Positions 63,672 through 64,000 of a DNA stretch of 64,000 nt are shown here, piece by piece. The first letter of the stretch is position 1; each line of letters opens with the position of its first letter. The position numbers and the translations under genes were made by a program. The notes beneath the pieces are model-generated. The model saw only the letters and a list, made by a program, of their open reading frames with translations, did no database searches and was not told the origin of the DNA. The stretch covers positions 1 to 64,000 of the forward strand of contig NZ_OMKE01000017.1 in the NCBI RefSeq assembly GCF_900299535.1, written 5' to 3'. The DNA comes from Aquimarina aquimarini (GTDB lineage Bacteria > Bacteroidota > Bacteroidia > Flavobacteriales > Flavobacteriaceae).

Positions 63672-63717
63672 AATAAGCCTGTAAATAACACTATTGTTTC
63701 CAGGCTTATTTTTTTTT
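63672..63717. terminator. Bidirectional intrinsic terminator
   Basis: Arms AATAAGCCTG / CAGGCTTATT with a nine-T run, between the convergent FadL-like gene and the T9SS cargo gene. Confidence 0.8.
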
Positions 63718-63718
63718 A

Positions 63719-64000
63719 TTATCGTATTAGAGAAAAACTTCCTGAAAATACCCTTCTTTTTGTATCTAAACTAGTAGGGTCATCAAACTCAACCCTAAAC
63801 CAGTACTCTGACGAAGGCATATTTCTTCCATTATAAGTACCATCCCATCCTGATCCTCCTGCTCGTAATTGTTTAAGTAATTTACCATATCTATCAAATA
63901 TATAGATTTGAGCTGTGGATTGATCTTCAATATTTACAAGACTCCATCTATCATGAAAACCATCACCATTTGGTGTAAAATATTTAGGGTATCCTAACAA
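63719..64000 (-). CDS. C-terminal part of a T9SS type B sorting domain protein
   Basis: 93 residues visible; the gene continues past the right edge. The tail is the gliding-motility-associated (CHU_C) type B sorting domain: YFTPNGDGFHDRW, IYIFDRYGKLLKQL, GWDGTYNGRNMPSSEYWFRV and a closing FSGSFSLIR. Proteins with this tail are secreted by the type IX system and often linked to the surface. What lies upstream in the protein is not in the window. Confidence 0.9.
   Translation of the reverse strand: MLGYPKYFTPNGDGFHDRWSLVNIEDQSTAQIYIFDRYGKLLKQLRAGGSGWDGTYNGRNMPSSEYWFRVEFDDPTSLDTKRRVFSGSFSLIR

Noticed and set aside
1-64000. CRISPR array, prophage, integrative element or transposase
   Set aside because: No regularly spaced repeats, integrase, transposase or phage structural genes were seen on either strand.

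Overview
The window looks like a chromosomal segment of a marine-type member of the Bacteroidota, family Flavobacteriaceae (an Aquimarina-like genus would fit, but this is a guess). The DNA is AT-rich. Many genes are preceded by the Bacteroidota -7 box TAnnTTTG, sometimes with a TTG about 19 bases upstream. Secreted proteins carry lipoboxes followed by acidic residues. A T9SS type B C-terminal sorting domain lies at the right edge. No IS element, prophage, CRISPR array, rRNA or large mobile region was seen; the only RNA genes are two identical tRNA-Glu genes.

Layout. 0-5 kb: a translationally coupled minus-strand set of two SGNH hydrolase-like proteins and an MBOAT acyltransferase, resembling an exopolysaccharide O-acylation machine. 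5-13 kb: small secreted proteins, an M57-like metalloprotease lipoprotein, pyruvate carboxylase, and two tandem paralogous lipoproteins. 12.6-15.6 kb: a complete TRAP transporter (DctP-DctM-DctQ). 15.7-24.7 kb: yaaA, a VOC protein, a GH99-like lipoprotein, a cold shock protein, PASTA protein-rluD, ddl, coaD, an astacin-like protease with Ig-like and chitin-binding-type domains, and a GyrI-like protein. 25-34 kb: a polysaccharide deacetylase lipoprotein, an LCM/PPM-type methyltransferase, an unknown Cys-containing lipoprotein, a SulP transporter, an M14 carboxypeptidase, a GH18-like lipoprotein and a BON-LysM protein.

34-46 kb is mostly housekeeping: Nudix/pyrE (divergent, 8 bases apart), an SRPBCC protein, birA, rsfS-ftsH, then a LUD-cdsA-psd-ACBP lipid gene cluster, valS, a DUF1573 protein and a retropepsin-PDZ protein. 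46-57.4 kb: aminotransferase-murB, a tiny four-cysteine membrane protein followed by an ECF-type sigma factor with a TTG start, lipA-gap-hybrid histidine kinase, lpxK, and a Nif3-like gene with a coiled-coil partner whose zinc-ribbon cysteines are gone. 57.4-64 kb: a glycosyltransferase, rpsT, two tRNA-Glu, proS, an Arg/Ser-rich lipoprotein, a FadL-like outer membrane protein, and the tail of a T9SS cargo protein.

Functional links: BirA would biotinylate the pyruvate carboxylase biotin lysine; cdsA and psd act in one phosphatidylethanolamine pathway with an acyl-CoA-binding protein downstream; ddl, murB, the PASTA protein and the LysM protein concern the cell wall; lpxK concerns lipid A. The secreted hydrolases (GH99-like, GH18-like, CE4-like, astacin, M57, M14) are scattered singletons without SusCD, so they do not form a classical polysaccharide utilization locus. 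The least explained items are the O-acylation locus with its in-frame repeat after the stop codon, the four-cysteine protein/sigma pair, the Arg/Ser-rich lipoprotein with two inverted repeats in its divergent promoter, and the tandem lipoproteins.
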